From Sphingobacteriales bacterium (GTDB lineage Bacteria; Bacteroidota; Bacteroidia; Chitinophagales; UBA2359): 51,117 nt of DNA. Where the stretch lies: NCBI GenBank assembly GCA_016718845.1, contig JADKCK010000026.1, positions 1 through 51,117 of the forward strand, written 5' to 3'. Both the position numbers and the translations under genes were made by a program. The notes beneath the pieces are model-generated. The model ran no database searches. It saw only the letters and a list, made by a program, of their open reading frames with translations, and was not told the origin of the DNA. The stretch's first letter is position 1, and each line of letters opens with the position of its first letter. Of the stretch, positions 17,965 through 27,678 are shown in pieces.

Positions 17965-19256
17965 ATGAATTATCAACAAACACTCGATTATTTGTATCAA
18001 CAATTGCCCATGTTTCAGCGCATTGGTAGTGCCGCATACAAAAAAGACTTAACCAATACACTTGCTTTGTGCCAGTATTTAAATAATCCACAAAGCCAAT
18101 TAACCACCATACACATTGGCGGAACCAACGGAAAAGGCACACTTACGCACGCATTAGGCGCTGTTTTTCAGGCAACAGGCAAAAAAGTAGGCTTATATAC
18201 CTCGCCTCATTACAAAGATTTTAGAGAACGTATTAAAATTAATGGGCAATATATATCGGAGCAAGCTGTTGTTGATTTTGTGCAAAAAATAAAACCCGAA
18301 TCGGAGCGCATCCAACCTTCGTTTTTTGAGCTAACCGTAGCCATGGCTTTCGATTATTTTGTGCAGCAACAGGTAGATATTGCCATTATTGAGGTAGGTT
18401 TAGGCGGACGTTTAGATTCGACCAATGTTATTACGCCCATTTTGTCGGTTATCACCAACATTAGCTACGACCACACCGACATGCTTGGCGATACGCTTGC
18501 TTTAATTGCCGCCGAAAAAGCAGGCATTATAAAGCCCAATGTACCTGTAGTAATAGGCGAAACATTGCCCGAAACCCAAACCGTTTTTGTCCAAAAAGCC
18601 ACCGAACAAAATGCCCCTATTGTGTTTGCCGACCAACAAATGCAGGTAGCCAATGTACAACAGCAATTAAGCAATATGTGTGTTGATGTACTTGACTATA
18701 AAGGCAATGTATTATTTAAACAACTTAAAACCGATTTAACAGGCAATTATCAACAAAAAAACATTATTACCCTATTACAAGCTATACAGGTGTTAAATAA
18801 CATGGGCTTTAATTTGGGGGCAGATGTAGTTAGCAAAGCATTACAGCAAGTGCGCCCGCTTACTAACTTTATGGGCAGATGGCAAGTACTTAATACCCAA
18901 AACCCACTAGTTATTGCCGATAGTGCGCACAACGAAGCAGGCATTACCGAGGCTATGTGGCAATTACAGCAGCTACCCAAAACGCATTTGCATTTGGTAA
19001 TGGGTTTTGTAAAAGATAAAGATTTGGGTAAGATACTGCCCTTGTTGCCCACTACTGCCACCTATTATTTTTGCAAAGCCAACATTCCGCGCGGCTTGCC
19101 CGCCGCCGATTGCAACAAATGGCTTATCAATATGGCTTACAAGGCGATGCCTATAACTCGGTAGCAGATGCCTATCAAGCAGCCCTAAAACAAGCAGCTA
19201 CTACAGATTTGGTATATATTGGAGGTAGTATTTTTGTGCTAGCCGAAATACTTTAA
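17965..19256 (+). CDS. folC: Bifunctional folylpolyglutamate synthase/dihydrofolate synthase (one frameshift near the 3' end)
   Basis: Adds glutamate to dihydropteroate and folates. The P-loop 'IGGTNGKGTLTHAL' (about residues 46-60), 'YTSPHYKDFRERIKING', 'EVGLGGRLDSTN' and 'SYDHTDMLGDT...AAEKAGI' are diagnostic; the C-terminal Mur-ligase-like domain contains 'ADSAHNEAG'. The frame as given stops at 19164 after 'RGLPAADCNKW', but the proper C-terminus ('YGLQGDAYNSVADAYQAALK ... VYIGGSIFVLAEIL') continues in another frame to 19256. One missing T near 19109-19111 (GATTG for GATTTG) restores a protein of about 430 residues, the family's normal length. This is most likely a sequence error. Confidence 0.92.
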
Positions 19257-19402
19257 TGTTAACAAGCAATATTTATAAACGAGCTACAAAGTATAGTAAA
19301 AAAATTCTTTTATTTTTTGTACAGCAGCTTATATAGCCAATTTTAGTGTAATTTAAGTTTTTTTGCACTTTTTTAGCTTATCAAGTAAATTTATCAGGTA
19401 AA

Positions 19403-19436
19403 TTTGACCTAATTGTAAAAGATTGTCGTAACTTTG
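19403..19436 (+). promoter_or_regulatory. Promoter of the choice-of-anchor L gene
   Basis: TTTG at 19403-19406 and TAACTTTG at 19429-19436, separated by 22 bp, fit the Bacteroidota -33/-7 pattern. The start codon is at 19521. Confidence 0.65.
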
Positions 19437-19520
19437 GCGCTGTTTTAAGTACAGCCATTTTTTTGCAGTACTAGCGCACAATTTTAATTTTTCAACAATT
19501 ATCCTTAAAATAAAGTGTCT

Positions 19521-22070
19521 ATGAAGATTATCAAATCTACACTTACAGCTATAGCTTTGGTTGTAGCTGGTTTTGTTTCTTTTAATGCCCAAGCTCAGTT
19601 GGTTATCGAACCAAGTAGCAACTACACCCCCGAGGAGTTAGTACAAATATTGGTGGGCGAAGGCGTTAATGTTAGCAACGTTACCATTAACTGTGGTGCC
19701 GATGCGTATGGCGTTTTTAATGCCGAAAACACCACTTTGCCACTCAACAATGGGCTTATCCTTACATCGGGTACGGCAGCCAATGCCATTGGACCCAACA
19801 ACAGCGGCAGCCAAACAGGTAGCAGCGGCTTTGGTGGCGATGCCGACCTTGATTTAGTAACAACTGCCCCAACAAACGATGCTTGTGTTTTGGAATTTGA
19901 CTTTACACCCTACTCCGATGAGTTGAGCTTTAACTACGTTTTTGGCTCAGAAGAATACCTTGAGTATGCCGAAAGTACCTTCAACGACGTATTTGCGTTT
20001 TTTGTTACAGGTCCTAACCCAGCAGGTGGCACTTACAACAATGTAAACATTGCCCTTATACCCGGCACTAGTATTCCAGTAAGTATCAACACCATACACG
20101 ATGCCTACGAACCCAATGGTGTAGATGCCGAATACCCCGAGTACTACATCAACAACGGCGATGGCTTTGAGATAGACCCCGAAAGCACCATTCAATACGA
20201 TGGTTTAACCACCACCCTGGCTGCTTTTGCATCTGTAGTACCTTGCCAATCGTATCACTTAAAAATAGCTATTGCCGATGCAGGCGACTCTGCCTTTGAC
20301 TCGGGTGTGTTTTTAGAAGCAGGTAGTTTATCCACCAACTTTGTAGAAGTAAGCGCCAATGCCGTATCTATTGATGGCAATGCAACTGCCGCCGTTGAGG
20401 GTTGCATAAATGCAGCTATTACCTTTACCGCCACTAACCCCGCCACCGAAGATTTAGAGATAACCTTTACCCTAGCAGGTAGTGCCACCGAAGGCAACGA
20501 CTACGAAGTGGTTAGCCACACAGTAGTTATCCCCGAAGGGCAAACAAGTGTTAGTGTTCCGCTTAACATTATCGAAGACGATGTAACCGAAGGTAACGAA
20601 ACGATTGTTGTTAACTTTACCTTAGATGTGGCTTGCGAAGCATTTGACCAAACAGCCAGCATAGACATTACCGACGTAACACCACTTACTATTACCACCG
20701 ACGACACCACCATCGACGCAGGACAGTTGGTGCAACTACAAGCCGTAGGTGGCGGTGGCAACTACTCTTGGACACCAACAGCAGGTTTGGGCAACCCTAG
20801 CGTAGCCAACCCCGTAGCTAGCCCACTTCAAACAACCACTTATACCGTTACCTCAAACGTAGGTACTTGTGTACTAACCGACCAAGTAACCATTACCGTA
20901 CAAGCCTGCGACCCCGCCACACAAGTAGTAGCAGGTACAACTGCTTTAAGCGATCCTATTGTTTGTGCTAATGCCAATGTAGTAGCCAGTTCGCCAAATG
21001 CGGTATTATTTGCTGGCGATGTAGTAGGCTTTGCACTTCATGCTAGCCCAACCGACGACCTAATTGCCAACCCCAACAGCATATTGGCACTTACCATAGG
21101 CACATTTAGCAACAACGGCACTTATGCCTACAACACACCTTACTATATTACCCCTATTGCCGCCGACAACGATGGCAACGGTTTGCCTAACCTAAACGAC
21201 GAGTGTTTGTCGGTAGGGGCAGCAGCACAAGTTGTTTTCTTATCGCCTATTACCTTTGTGGTTAACGAATTTTGCGACTGGTTGTCGACAGGTAACTACA
21301 CCGTTACAGCTTATCCCGAGGGTGGTTATCCTGCCTACGATGCTACCAAATCGTACAACATATCGGGCGATGCCAACGAAACCCTCAATGCAGGTCAAAG
21401 TGTTACCATTATATACACCACCGACCAAACACCTAACATATACAGCTTTACCGCCACCGACAACTTAGGCTGCTCGGGTAGTGTTAGCAACGGTTTCCCG
21501 CTTTGTATCAAAACACCCATCGAGTTGTTGAGCTTTACAGGCGAAGTACTAAGTACTGGCAACCAACTAAAATGGACAACCGCTACCGAAAGCAACAACG
21601 ATTTTTACACACTTGCTCGCTCTACCGATGGTATTAACTTTAACAACATTGGTACAGTACAAGGTGCAGGTAATAGCTCGGTAGCTGCTAACTACGAGTT
21701 TTTAGATAAAACTGCTCCAAACGGCTTGTCGTATTACCGTTTAAGCCAAACCGATTTTAGCGGAGCTACCAACAATGTAGGTACTGTTGCCCTAACACGT
21801 GGCGAAACACTCGCTGGCTTTGGTATCGTGCAGCTATATCCTGTACCTGTAAAAGAAACAGCTACCGTTGCCATCAACACCACCAAAGCAGGTGTAGTTA
21901 CAGCACAATTGTTTGACATAACAGGCAAATTAGCCGCTACCCAAACCATCAATGCCACCGAAGGTTTCAATACCTTTAACTTATCGCTTAACAACTTAAG
22001 TGCTGGTGTATATGTGCTAACCATTACCAATGGCACCGATATTGCTAATATCAAAGTTATTAAACAATAA
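19521..22070 (+). CDS. Secreted choice-of-anchor L protein with T9SS type A sorting domain
   Basis: 849 residues. A signal peptide (MKIIKSTLTAIALVVAGFVS, cleavage after NAQAQ) is followed by a choice-of-anchor L domain (about 30-275: 'NGLILTSGTA', 'DACVLEFDFTPYSDELSFNY', 'FGSEEYLEY', 'FDSGVFLEAGS'), a Calx-beta-like domain with acidic Ca-binding character ('EGNDYEVVSHTVVIPEGQTS', 'DDVTEGNETIVV', about 280-390), an Ig/PKD-like segment (about 395-465), a fibronectin-like segment ('ELLSFTGEVLSTGNQLKWTT') and a C-terminal T9SS type A sorting domain (about 775-849, 'LYPVPVKETATV...GVYVLTITNG...IKVIKQ'). It should be exported by Sec, then across the outer membrane by T9SS. A GTG at 19515 lies just upstream but the ATG fits better. 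Role on the surface unknown. Confidence 0.9.
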   Translation: MKIIKSTLTAIALVVAGFVSFNAQAQLVIEPSSNYTPEELVQILVGEGVNVSNVTINCGADAYGVFNAENTTLPLNNGLILTSGTAANAIGPNNSGSQTGSSGFGGDADLDLVTTAPTNDACVLEFDFTPYSDELSFNYVFGSEEYLEYAESTFNDVFAFFVTGPNPAGGTYNNVNIALIPGTSIPVSINTIHDAYEPNGVDAEYPEYYINNGDGFEIDPESTIQYDGLTTTLAAFASVVPCQSYHLKIAIADAGDSAFDSGVFLEAGSLSTNFVEVSANAVSIDGNATAAVEGCINAAITFTATNPATEDLEITFTLAGSATEGNDYEVVSHTVVIPEGQTSVSVPLNIIEDDVTEGNETIVVNFTLDVACEAFDQTASIDITDVTPLTITTDDTTIDAGQLVQLQAVGGGGNYSWTPTAGLGNPSVANPVASPLQTTTYTVTSNVGTCVLTDQVTITVQACDPATQVVAGTTALSDPIVCANANVVASSPNAVLFAGDVVGFALHASPTDDLIANPNSILALTIGTFSNNGTYAYNTPYYITPIAADNDGNGLPNLNDECLSVGAAAQVVFLSPITFVVNEFCDWLSTGNYTVTAYPEGGYPAYDATKSYNISGDANETLNAGQSVTIIYTTDQTPNIYSFTATDNLGCSGSVSNGFPLCIKTPIELLSFTGEVLSTGNQLKWTTATESNNDFYTLARSTDGINFNNIGTVQGAGNSSVAANYEFLDKTAPNGLSYYRLSQTDFSGATNNVGTVALTRGETLAGFGIVQLYPVPVKETATVAINTTKAGVVTAQLFDITGKLAATQTINATEGFNTFNLSLNNLSAGVYVLTITNGTDIANIKVIKQ

Positions 22071-22115
22071 GGTTGATTATCCATTAACAATACACTGCAA
22101 TTGTGTATTGTTACA

Positions 22116-22155
22116 AAAAATACCCGTTTCAATTAGCTTTGAAACGGGTATTTTT
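22116..22155 (+). terminator. Terminator of the choice-of-anchor L gene
   Basis: Stem AAAAATACCCGTTTC / GAAACGGGTATTTTT (15 bp) around a 10-base loop, with trailing T-rich sequence. It separates this gene from the next plus-strand gene. Confidence 0.88.
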
Positions 22156-22206
22156 ATTTGTTGCACATCATCAAACCTAATTAATAAGCAACAATTATTA
22201 ATTAAC

Positions 22207-23151
22207 ATGAAGCACTTTATTTTTCTTTTTTTGTTTTTATTTTTGGGCGATGATGCAGTTGCACAAAACGCCAATAGCATACATTTACATTTATTTGGTG
22301 GATTATCGTGTAGTTTTGGCACCAAAGTTAACAAAATAGGTATAACAGTAGGTGGTGCTTTGTGGTATCAATACGTTCAGGTAAACACACAATACTATGC
22401 CTACCACTGTTTTAACAATTTAGGACCCCAAGGCAAACGCTCCGAAACACAATTACACTTAGGCATATTAGGTGCTTTTGGCAAGATAGATAGCCTTGAT
22501 AATGCGTTTTTTGATGCCCTAAGTAACCAAACTAAACGCAAATATGCCGTAGCTTATGCCTACAAAATATACAACGACAAGATTGGCACCTCGCAAAAAA
22601 GCGGGGCAATTGGCTTTTGTTTTGGCAAAGTTAGGTTTATTACCGAAAACGATTTGTTGGCAGGTAAAGGCAGCGATAAATATCGAACAGGTGCTTTTTT
22701 GTTTGACTATACACACAATAATTGGCAATTTGTGCTTAACAACATACTTTGGACAAGCAACCCCAAAGCCAAAGGTAGCCATCGCGAAAAAAACAATCCA
22801 AACTATCCTTCGCGGTTTGGCTATTATAACTGCGAGGGCACGCCCTTTAGCCAATACTCGCATGGTATATTGGCGGCACAAGTTAAATTTGTAGCCTCCT
22901 CTCCTACCCTATTGCAGTTACACCCTTTTGATGCCCAAATTGGCATTGATGATGAACGAATTAGAAACCTGATACAAAACAAACTGATACACGATATGCC
23001 CCTTGTACCACGTAAATGGAACAAAGCCAATAACCCGCATGTACCTATGATTGATGCTAATGGCAAACCTTATTTATATCAGCCTAATCAGCAAATACGT
23101 GCTATTAAATTTTTTGCTGGTGTTGGGTGTAATAGTAGTATGTTTTATTGA
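22207..23151 (+). CDS. Exported protein resembling polymorphic toxin type 23 domain proteins
   Basis: The ATG at 22207 opens a signal peptide (MKHFIFLFLFLFLGDDAVAQ); the longer frame from 22030 overlaps the previous gene and terminator. The 314-residue protein is beta-rich with many aromatic residues. The segments 'FITENDLLAG', 'DKYRTGAFLFDY', 'YPSRFGYYN', 'YSHGILAAQV', 'IGIDDERIRNLIQNKLIHDM' and the ending 'VGCNSSMFY' are, from memory, those of the 'polymorphic toxin type 23' (Bacterial toxin 23) family in Bacteroidota. Here it is stand-alone and exported, with no T9SS tail and no neighbouring immunity-like gene, so toxin activity is doubtful and it could be a structural beta-barrel protein. 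It lies in a block of surface proteins. Confidence 0.6.
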   Translation: MKHFIFLFLFLFLGDDAVAQNANSIHLHLFGGLSCSFGTKVNKIGITVGGALWYQYVQVNTQYYAYHCFNNLGPQGKRSETQLHLGILGAFGKIDSLDNAFFDALSNQTKRKYAVAYAYKIYNDKIGTSQKSGAIGFCFGKVRFITENDLLAGKGSDKYRTGAFLFDYTHNNWQFVLNNILWTSNPKAKGSHREKNNPNYPSRFGYYNCEGTPFSQYSHGILAAQVKFVASSPTLLQLHPFDAQIGIDDERIRNLIQNKLIHDMPLVPRKWNKANNPHVPMIDANGKPYLYQPNQQIRAIKFFAGVGCNSSMFY

Positions 23152-23199
23152 GCAGGCTGTTGGTTATCATCTATGCTCGCTGTTGGCTATCGGTTTCAT

Positions 23200-25836
23200 T
23201 TATCCCATCAATACAAAACCTGCCCAATGTGCGGGTGCTTTGTTGGCTTTTATAAGGCTTAGTTTAGCTTTTTGCAATGCCACGGCATAGGTATGCTTGT
23301 TTAAAATTTCGCGGAACAAGGCAGTGGTCAATTGACTTGAGCTTAGGTCGTATACTTTAAATAGGGTATAAATTACGTTTTTTGCGCCCGAATACAAAAA
23401 GCCACGATGTAGGGCAATTACCCCCTCGCCTATGGCATGTGTGCCTACACCTGTTTGGCAACAACTTAGCACCACCAAATCGGCGTTTAGTTGCAGGGTG
23501 TAGGTATCGGATAGGTGCAACAAAGCAGGGCTAGTTGTATGCGGGTTAGGGGCAAACACAATGCTCGACAACTCGGGTTTTGTGGGATGATAAATGCCAT
23601 GTGCGGCTATATGTATGTAGCGATAAGACCCTGCGGCTTGTTTAAAATTTTGTTCGGTGGCTTGCTCGTGTAAATAAATTTGGGTGGTTTGTCCTTGTTG
23701 TTCAAACAATTGGGCAATGGTGTTTATTTCGGTTTCGGAGTGTAGCAGGGCTTGGTAATCGGTATCGCCAATGCGCACCATTCGTACAGCATTGGCAGTA
23801 TATTTTGTGGTTTTGTTGGTTATTTTTTGTTTTTTACTGCCTGTGGGTAACGCAACGTCTGCATCGGGTAGGTTGGCGGTTTGGGCATAAACGGGCGCAA
23901 ATCCCACAAAAGAGTTAGCGGCATTGGGCTTATTTTGCGTTTTTATTTGGGCACTATTTACCCACAAAGTAGCCGAATAATGGTACGATATGGCATGACG
24001 TAGCAGCAAATAAGGCAAATTGGCAAAGGTGGTTTGGGTAGGTATTTGCTCGTATAACAATGCCTCGAAAGGCAAGGTTGATAACTCTTTGTCGGGAATA
24101 ATAATTAGCTGTTCGATGCCTTGCAAATATTGCTCGATGGGTTGCATCAGTAATTGATAAAGCGTTTGGGCGGCATCTATGTAGTTTTTTCGCTCGGCGA
24201 TGCCCTCGGTGAGGTAAAAATTAAAATCGGCAACAAGGTCGTCGAAATTTGGGGGCAAGCTTACTTTTGCTGCATAATAATTATATGGGGTAATGCAAAA
24301 CACAAACAAGTTGTGGGTTGTGGCAAAGTACTCGACTAATGCAGTGGTTTGCACTTGTTTTCGCAATTCATCTTGCAAAGTTGGCACATCAACAATATTG
24401 TGGTTGTGTTTTAGTTGGTAATAATTGGGGTATTTTTGCTCAAAAAGGGCAATAAGCTGTTGGTACTGTTGGTGAACATCAAACTTTTGGGCTTGTATAG
24501 CAGCTATTTCTGTTTCGTTTTGTTGCACAATAGGCAGTTGCTGATGAGTGGCAATTTGTTTATCCAACTCCATCAATTGGGTATGTAATTGGTGTTCTTG
24601 TTCCAACAAATCGGGCGAAATACCCGATTGTACTTGGGCTTCGTTATTTTTTAGGTGCGATAGTAGCAAAATACCTTTGCTTTGTTCCGACAATACAAAA
24701 GCTTTAAAAAGTGGGCTATTGTCTGGTAAATTATCGGTAAGGTATACTATTTTTTCGACCTTGGCATCAAAAACTTGCCCGTACAAATAATGGTAATGCA
24801 AAATAAATGCCATTTCAATGGTATCAGCAAAAACCCTTCCTACTTGATTTAACAAGCCCGTAGTGTTTCGCTCATCTGATACATTTTGTATGGTAGTGAG
24901 TAACGAGTTGGTAGATAAACAAAAGTTATTAAAAGCACAATCCGCATCTTTTATTTGTTTAGTTTGTTGGATATAATATGTGCGCATTACACGTCCTTTA
25001 AAAAACAAGTTGGTTATGATTTGCATATCAGATATACTCTGCTTGGAGTTAGGATAAGCATAAATATCTTCTATTTCGTAATCTTTACACAAACAATGCA
25101 GACTCATTTGTACATTTTCGAGGGCTTTATCATATTGGCAATCGGTTAGGTAATCGAGGCTTAAATTGCCATAGCTATATGCGGTATAGGTATTGTGTTT
25201 GCCATGTAATGCCAATAGGGTTGACAAGCCAGCCTTGCGGTAAAGAATAGTTTTTTTATAGTTTTTAAGTCTGTAATATGCTTGTGCAATATTGTTGTAG
25301 ATACGTCCTTTTGTGAAAGATACTTGGTTGTCGGTTATTTCCATCAAGTTTAATGCTTTCATATACCAGTCAATCGACTCTTGTGCAAGTCCTTTTAAAC
25401 CATAACAAAACCCTAATTTCACATACACTTCTTGCGTTGCATCTTCTTTATCTGCTAATTCATCTAATAAACTATATGCCTTTAGGGTAAAATGGATAGC
25501 TTCGTCAAAATTTTGGCTCATAATTTGACCTTCGGCTAACTGTAAGTAAATATCGTGTTTAAATACTGGTAGTTTTTCGCTTTTTATGTTGTTGCAAATA
25601 GCTAAGGCTTTATACGCATAGTCTAAAACTTTGGTTGTATTACGAAATTCGTTTTGTATAGTAGACATGCCAAGGTAACAATCTGCCAATACTTCGTAAT
25701 TTTGGTAATTTATTTGGGTATAGATAGCTATACATTGCTCTAATAATTGAAAACTTAAAGAGGGATTAACATCCGATAGCTTTTTGGCTTGCGTGTGCAT
25801 CTCTTGGGCTTGTTTCAAAAGCTCTTGGTTGTTCAT
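23200..25836 (-). CDS. TPR-CHAT domain protein (caspase-like peptidase)
   Basis: 878 residues, no signal peptide, probably cytoplasmic. The N-terminal half is a solenoid of TPR-like pairs (about 15-300, e.g. 'YNNIAQAYYRLKNYKKTILY'), followed by a Gln-rich helical linker (about 390-470, 'QLMELDKQIATHQQLP'). The C-terminal third is a CHAT domain: 'LIIIPDKELSTLPFEALLYE', the catalytic His at about 746 in 'YIHIAAHGIYH', and the catalytic Cys at about 793 in 'VVLSCCQTGVG', followed by 'GEGVIALHRGFLYSGAKNV'. Both catalytic residues are present, so it may be an active protease. TPR-CHAT proteins include the gRAMP partner of type III-E CRISPR systems, but no Cas gene is near. A terminator downstream of the upstream neighbour suggests it is transcribed alone. 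Substrate and trigger are unknown. Confidence 0.9.
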   Translation of the reverse strand: MNNQELLKQAQEMHTQAKKLSDVNPSLSFQLLEQCIAIYTQINYQNYEVLADCYLGMSTIQNEFRNTTKVLDYAYKALAICNNIKSEKLPVFKHDIYLQLAEGQIMSQNFDEAIHFTLKAYSLLDELADKEDATQEVYVKLGFCYGLKGLAQESIDWYMKALNLMEITDNQVSFTKGRIYNNIAQAYYRLKNYKKTILYRKAGLSTLLALHGKHNTYTAYSYGNLSLDYLTDCQYDKALENVQMSLHCLCKDYEIEDIYAYPNSKQSISDMQIITNLFFKGRVMRTYYIQQTKQIKDADCAFNNFCLSTNSLLTTIQNVSDERNTTGLLNQVGRVFADTIEMAFILHYHYLYGQVFDAKVEKIVYLTDNLPDNSPLFKAFVLSEQSKGILLLSHLKNNEAQVQSGISPDLLEQEHQLHTQLMELDKQIATHQQLPIVQQNETEIAAIQAQKFDVHQQYQQLIALFEQKYPNYYQLKHNHNIVDVPTLQDELRKQVQTTALVEYFATTHNLFVFCITPYNYYAAKVSLPPNFDDLVADFNFYLTEGIAERKNYIDAAQTLYQLLMQPIEQYLQGIEQLIIIPDKELSTLPFEALLYEQIPTQTTFANLPYLLLRHAISYHYSATLWVNSAQIKTQNKPNAANSFVGFAPVYAQTANLPDADVALPTGSKKQKITNKTTKYTANAVRMVRIGDTDYQALLHSETEINTIAQLFEQQGQTTQIYLHEQATEQNFKQAAGSYRYIHIAAHGIYHPTKPELSSIVFAPNPHTTSPALLHLSDTYTLQLNADLVVLSCCQTGVGTHAIGEGVIALHRGFLYSGAKNVIYTLFKVYDLSSSQLTTALFREILNKHTYAVALQKAKLSLIKANKAPAHWAGFVLMG

Positions 25837-25887
25837 GTTTTATATAAATTTGTTTAATATAATGATTTAATTGGGTAGATGTAAAAC

Positions 25888-25935
25888 AAAATTAGGACAA
25901 TACACCGCAAATATACGGTATATTGTCCTAATTTT
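25888..25935 (-). terminator. Terminator of the beta-helix gene
   Basis: Long stem of 19 bp (AAAATTAGGACAATACACC / GGTATATTGTCCTAATTTT) with one mismatch and a 10-base loop; it lies between the minus-strand beta-helix gene and the TPR-CHAT gene. Confidence 0.85.
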
Positions 25936-25950
25936 ATTGTTGGATTGATA

Positions 25951-27678
25951 TTATTTTATGACCATTATTTTTTGTATGCCATACAATTGGCTACCTTGCA
26001 ATTGAAGTGTGTAGATACCTGTTGGTAGGTGGGTAAGGTTTACCTCAAATTGGTAGGTAGCGGCTGTTAAAGTACCGTTATATATAACGGCTACAAGGCT
26101 ACCTTTTAGGTCGAACAATTGAATAGCGATATTATCGGGTGTGCTTATATCAAAGTTCAATACTGTTTTTTGATTGCATGGATTGGGGTAACTTTTTAAG
26201 ACAGTGTTACTCTTGGGCATATAGCCAATACTTGTAAACACCGTAGCACCTGTGCCAAGTATGCCTGCTGGTGGCGGGACACTTAGATTAGCACCCGCTC
26301 CATACTCGTCGGCACCAATGTCGGGGGTATTGGTTCGAGGGTTGCCATCGTAATCGTTGGTTAAACCTGCTATAGTAGTAGCCCCATTTATACAAGAGCT
26401 TGTGGCATTTAGGTGGTGGTTGGCATCTAAGTTGGGGTTAACATTTTGGCTGTTAGCATCAAAACCCGTGGCACTTGTCCATTGTGCAAGGCTCAAATCC
26501 TCCCAATTAATACCATCGTTAAAAATAACCCCTGCAGCACGATAGTACACATTGTGGTTCACGATGTTGGTGCCTTGCATATTGGTGTTTATATCATCGT
26601 TCATGTATCGGATAGAGGCAATGGGGCGGGTAATATTGTTGGATTGCACAAAAATGTTGTTTTGCACCATTATATTTCGACACGGAATATATACATCGTT
26701 GTTGGCTGCTTCTGTCCAAATAATACCAGGGCTAATGTGTAGTGCGGCATGGTCGGTTTGGGCAGCATCTATAATGGTATTGTTATACATTTTACCATCA
26801 AGAGCGGCATACATGCCAATGCCTTCGAGCTGAGTGTTTATAACTATGTTGTTGCGCACCGTTCCGCCACGACTTTCGTATAGGTTAGGGTTTATTTGGG
26901 TATCAAACCATTCCTCGTCGGTATAAAAACCCAACATAATGCCGCCTTCGCCGCAATTACTTACCAAATTGTTTTCGATTAAGGTGTTGATAGCACCACC
27001 TTTGCTATAAATACCCGTCGAAAAAGTGTGGTGGATATAGCAATTACGTACTGTTAAGTTATCGCCATTTACACAGTCAATGCCTTCGGCATTTTGGTCG
27101 GCTACATTAACAGGTCCAATACCCGAGTTGTAAATTTCGCAACCTTCGATGGTGATGTTGTCGGCAGCAGGGGCTAATTTTATACAATCGCGCCCGGTAT
27201 TGTGTATTTTACAATTCCGGATAGTTACGTTACTTACCCCACGTCGTTGTGCCATAGGTACGGTATTGTCCCAATCCCAATTACTTTCAAACTTAATACC
27301 ATAATAATAGCCGCCCACAATTTCGAGGCGTTCAAGGGTGCCTCCCACAATTTCGGGTTCGTGATACCAAATACACGAGGTAGCATCTTCTACGTTGGTA
27401 GGGGCAGTAATAATTGCCCATTCGCCCTGATACGAACGTATTGTTAAGTTGTTTTGGTTGATGCGAATTTCGTTGCTAGTGTAGTTACCTCCGCGCAGTT
27501 CAATAATGTCATTGTCAACTGCCACCTCTAAGGCATGTTGTAATGTTTTGTACGGATTACCTACCGAACCATTGCCGCTGTTGTCGTTGCCATTAGTAGC
27601 TACATAGTAGGTACTTGCAGATAGGTTGAGCGAAAAAAGACAGCAAAAAAATGCAAATAAAATTGTTTTGTAATTCAT
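25951..27678 (-). CDS. Secreted right-handed beta-helix protein with T9SS type A sorting domain
   Basis: 575 residues. The signal peptide (MNYKTILFAFFCCLFSLNLS, cleavage after AS) leads into 'TYYVATNGNDNSGNGSVGNP', the usual start of DUF1565/pectate-lyase-like beta-helix proteins. Residues about 60-440 contain repeated coils with Asn ladders ('NLTVRNCYIHHT', 'NTLIENNLVSNCG', 'GTVRNNIVINTQ', 'DGKMYNNTIID'). 'NTPDIGADEYG' is the common end of the helix, and the last about 80 residues ('LKSYPNPCNQKTVLNFD ... GIYTLQLQGS ... IMVIK') are a T9SS type A sorting domain. It is secreted or surface-attached; polysaccharide binding or cleavage is possible but no catalytic set can be identified. Confidence 0.9.
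   Translation of the reverse strand: MNYKTILFAFFCCLFSLNLSASTYYVATNGNDNSGNGSVGNPYKTLQHALEVAVDNDIIELRGGNYTSNEIRINQNNLTIRSYQGEWAIITAPTNVEDATSCIWYHEPEIVGGTLERLEIVGGYYYGIKFESNWDWDNTVPMAQRRGVSNVTIRNCKIHNTGRDCIKLAPAADNITIEGCEIYNSGIGPVNVADQNAEGIDCVNGDNLTVRNCYIHHTFSTGIYSKGGAINTLIENNLVSNCGEGGIMLGFYTDEEWFDTQINPNLYESRGGTVRNNIVINTQLEGIGMYAALDGKMYNNTIIDAAQTDHAALHISPGIIWTEAANNDVYIPCRNIMVQNNIFVQSNNITRPIASIRYMNDDINTNMQGTNIVNHNVYYRAAGVIFNDGINWEDLSLAQWTSATGFDANSQNVNPNLDANHHLNATSSCINGATTIAGLTNDYDGNPRTNTPDIGADEYGAGANLSVPPPAGILGTGATVFTSIGYMPKSNTVLKSYPNPCNQKTVLNFDISTPDNIAIQLFDLKGSLVAVIYNGTLTAATYQFEVNLTHLPTGIYTLQLQGSQLYGIQKIMVIK

Noticed and set aside
22030..22206. N-terminal extension of the toxin-23-like gene
   Set aside because: It overlaps the end of the previous gene and a strong terminator; the ATG at 22207 opens a proper signal peptide.
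23200..25836. Type III-E CRISPR (Craspase) locus
   Set aside because: Only the TPR-CHAT protein is present; no gRAMP, Cas1 or repeat array in the window.
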